Origin: Proruminimicrobium sp963666965 | Lineage (GTDB): Bacteria; Elusimicrobiota; Endomicrobiia; Endomicrobiales; Endomicrobiaceae | DNA: 64,000 nt | Direction of reading: 5' to 3' | NCBI GenBank assembly: GCA_963666965.1 | Contig: OY762939.1 | Coordinates: 62,001 to 126,000 of the forward strand | Shown: in pieces, positions 63,301 through 64,000 of the stretch | Numbering within the stretch: the first letter of the stretch is position 1 | Layout: each line of letters opens with the position of its first letter | The notes under the pieces: generated by a model | Told to the model about the DNA's origin: nothing | Databases searched by the model: none | Seen by the model: the letters and a program-made list of their open reading frames with translations, nothing else | Position numbers and translations under genes: made by a program

Positions 63301-64000
63301 CATTTTTTCAATAACGGTTTCGGTAAGTTCTTTGCCTGCTTCAAAAAGAACTTCGCCTGTCGCCTTATCAAAAATATCATCGGCAAGACATTCATTCGCA
63401 AGAGCCGAAGGAGCTGCATCGAGCGAAACTTCTTTAGTGTCTCTAAATAAATTCAATATTTCAACGTCGCTTTCAAAACCGATTGCTCTGAGTAGCGTTG
63501 TTGCCAATATTTTTCTTTTTCTGTCGATTCTCACATAGAGAATACCATTCTGGTCAAATTCAAATTCAACCCATGCCCCTCTGTAAGGTATAATTCTTCC
63601 GAAGTATAAAGGTTTTCCGAAAATCGTTACTTTCTTTTCTTCATCTTCTTCAAAAATAACGCCCGGTGAACGGTGTATCTGGCTGACAACGACTCTTTCT
63701 GCTCCGTTTATAACAAACGTAGCTGTAGGCGTCATAAGAGGAATATCACCAAAATAAACTTCCTGTTCGGAAAGCTCTTTCAGTTTGCCGTCTTCTTTTT
63801 TATGTGAAAGTCTTAATTTGATTTTTAAAGGGGCTGAAAAAGTCTCATCTCTTGCTATGGATTCCTCAACAGAATATTTCGGTTCTCCGAAATCATAAGC
63901 AATAAAATCCATAACTAAACTTCCGTCTGAGTTTGTCAGAGGAAATACGTCTCTGAAAGCGCCTTCGAGACCCTGTATTTTTCTTTTTTCAGGTGCTGTT
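60340..64000 (-). CDS. rpoB: RNA polymerase beta subunit, 5' end outside window
   Basis: The frame is open to the window edge and continues upstream of the internal Met at 63912 with GLEGAFRDVFPLTNSDGSLV, so the N-terminus lies outside. About 1219 residues are visible. The rifampicin pocket reads GTSQLSQFMDQINPLAELTHKRRLSALGPGG; the Gln, Asp, His, Arg and Ser most often changed in resistance are standard, while one Asn of the E. coli DQNNP run is Ile. GRHGNKG, the lysine-rich coiled region (about 870-920) and the C-terminal GGKAQFGGQRFGEMEVWA are normal. Confidence 0.97.
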   Translation of the reverse strand, partial: TAPEKRKIQGLEGAFRDVFPLTNSDGSLVMDFIAYDFGEPKYSVEESIARDETFSAPLKIKLRLSHKKEDGKLKELSEQEVYFGDIPLMTPTATFVINGAERVVVSQIHRSPGVIFEEDEEKKVTIFGKPLYFGRIIPYRGAWVEFEFDQNGILYVRIDRKRKILATTLLRAIGFESDVEILNLFRDTKEVSLDAAPSALANECLADDIFDKATGEVLFEAGKELTETVIEKMKSKGLSTVVVFKDTTILLTLKKDSIKTQKEAVNHIYKVLKTQEFIVQERAQGFLDELLFKSVRRYDFTTIGRYKILKKLGPIYQYYKDNFNLTIPAENKRTVAREDIVTTIKYLLMIYNGDMSFEHAGKKIKLGLDDIDHLGNRRVRSVGELLENQVRIGLVQMARLVKEYMNNQDKATVTPRSLINITPFVAQIRKFFGTSQLSQFMDQINPLAELTHKRRLSALGPGGLNRKRAGFEVRDVHYTHYGRVCPIETPEGPNIGLITSLSAYARVNQYGLIETPFKKVDSGKVTNKIEYMTADTEDDLFVAQANTPIDDKGKFTTDTVQGRFYNDFLFKTPDKVDYMDISPMQVVSVSAGLIPFLEHDDANRALMGCNMQRQAVPLLVTERPFVCTGVEDKVAKDSGVSVAAQIDGEVVSVSADEIIVWNNKDGVKQHTLSKYLRSNQDTCINHIAIVKVGDNVKKGDIIADGQATKEGQLALGQNLLIAFMPWDGYNFEDAILLSEKLVQDDRFTSVHIREFETEARETTKGRPEEITKDIPNVGAEDLLNLDEDGVIRVGANVQRGDILVGKTAPKGEQQSTPEERLLRVLFGKKAEDVQDVSLRVSPGTAGKILAVRSFVRREKLSEKEVKKKQDEMTSLYKAAKAKLEKEKKEVLTQVSKSEAKKIESLYEAKEEILKQNYEKEKDRFKKGDELPVSVNKIVKVYIASRLKVQVGDKLAGRHGNKGIVSRILPVEDMPRLPDGTPVDCVLSPLAIPSRMNVGQLLEAMLGWAGKVLNTQMVTPVFDGASEDQVKEQVRKAKDMLVELKEKEFKQRGLKGAELDKALEDYRLNYLPTEDCKITLFDGRTGEAFMEKVTIGVMYMLKLNHLVEDKMHARSTGPYSLITRQPLGGKAQFGGQRFGEMEVWAIQAYGASHVLQEFLTVKSDDVDGRVKMYDAIIKGEAISEPGVPESFKVLVNELRALGLNVSLLSNKEDAVVEEKK

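Noticed and set aside
1..64000. tRNA or rRNA genes
   Set aside because: No tRNA-like cloverleaf with a GGTTCGAATCC-type arm or rRNA core sequence was noticed in the gaps, although I could not run a covariance search.

Overview
The window looks like a piece of the chromosome of a low-GC Gram-negative bacterium. It carries lipoproteins with lipoboxes, OmpA-type peptidoglycan-binding domains, two autotransporter beta-barrels, a PilQ-type secretin and an elongation-type PBP2/RodA pair. Gene content and protein style (type IV pilus operon, giant NG-rich autotransporters, OmpA fusions, rpoBC-rpsL-rpsG) best fit the Elusimicrobiota, probably an Endomicrobium-like gut lineage. That placement is an inference from protein style, not from a database match. 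Nearly all genes lie on the minus strand; only three genes between 51.3 and 54.4 kb are on the plus strand.

Layout (minus strand unless stated). 1-5.3 kb: rdgB-comM-mrdA(PBP2)-rodA, behind its own promoter. 5.3-9.5 kb: a three-gene surface-glycan block (methyltransferase, large GT-C-like membrane protein, GT2 transferase) lying between rph and rdgB, which are often neighbours. 9.5-13.1 kb: rph and valS, separated by a structured intergenic element. 13.2-18.5 kb: a TPR protein, a spore-photoproduct-lyase-like radical SAM protein, a nucleoside phosphorylase/hydrolase, an FmdB zinc ribbon, a DeaD helicase and a DUF116 protein. 18.5-20.7 kb: argJ and argC. 20.7-33.5 kb: an outer-membrane protein, then a type IV pilus/type II secretion-like locus in two transcription units: pilB-pilC-four pilin-like proteins, and pilM-pilN-pilO/P-pilQ-response regulator-TPR-TMTC-type membrane protein. 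33.5-51.2 kb: envelope and secreted proteins, namely an alpha-toroid-like secreted protein, small lipoproteins, a jelly-roll-like paralogue family, a 906-aa barrel/OmpA protein and two paralogous autotransporters of 923 and 2496 aa, the larger with an OmpA domain after its barrel. 51.3-54.4 kb: an AT-rich accessory island with a small uncharacterised protein, a UDG-fold-like protein, a small arginine/agmatine deiminase-family protein and an ankyrin protein. 54.6-64 kb: rpsG, rpsL, rpoC and rpoB (5' end outside the window).

The most interesting unexplained signal is a pair of related ~110-nt intergenic elements, one just after the valS stop (10316-10424) and one just after the rpsG stop (54484-54593). 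They share an almost identical ~31-nt apical loop and the same nested helices, but the helix sequences differ, with matched changes on both strands. This is the pattern of conserved secondary structure. Other observations worth following are the autotransporter-OmpA chimera, an apparent PilO-PilP fusion, a ~175-residue insertion in RpoC, a near-leaderless consensus promoter in front of the OmpA-barrel gene, degenerate 8-bp-period repeats in several intergenic gaps, and a divergent promoter region built from a perfect 20-bp inverted repeat.
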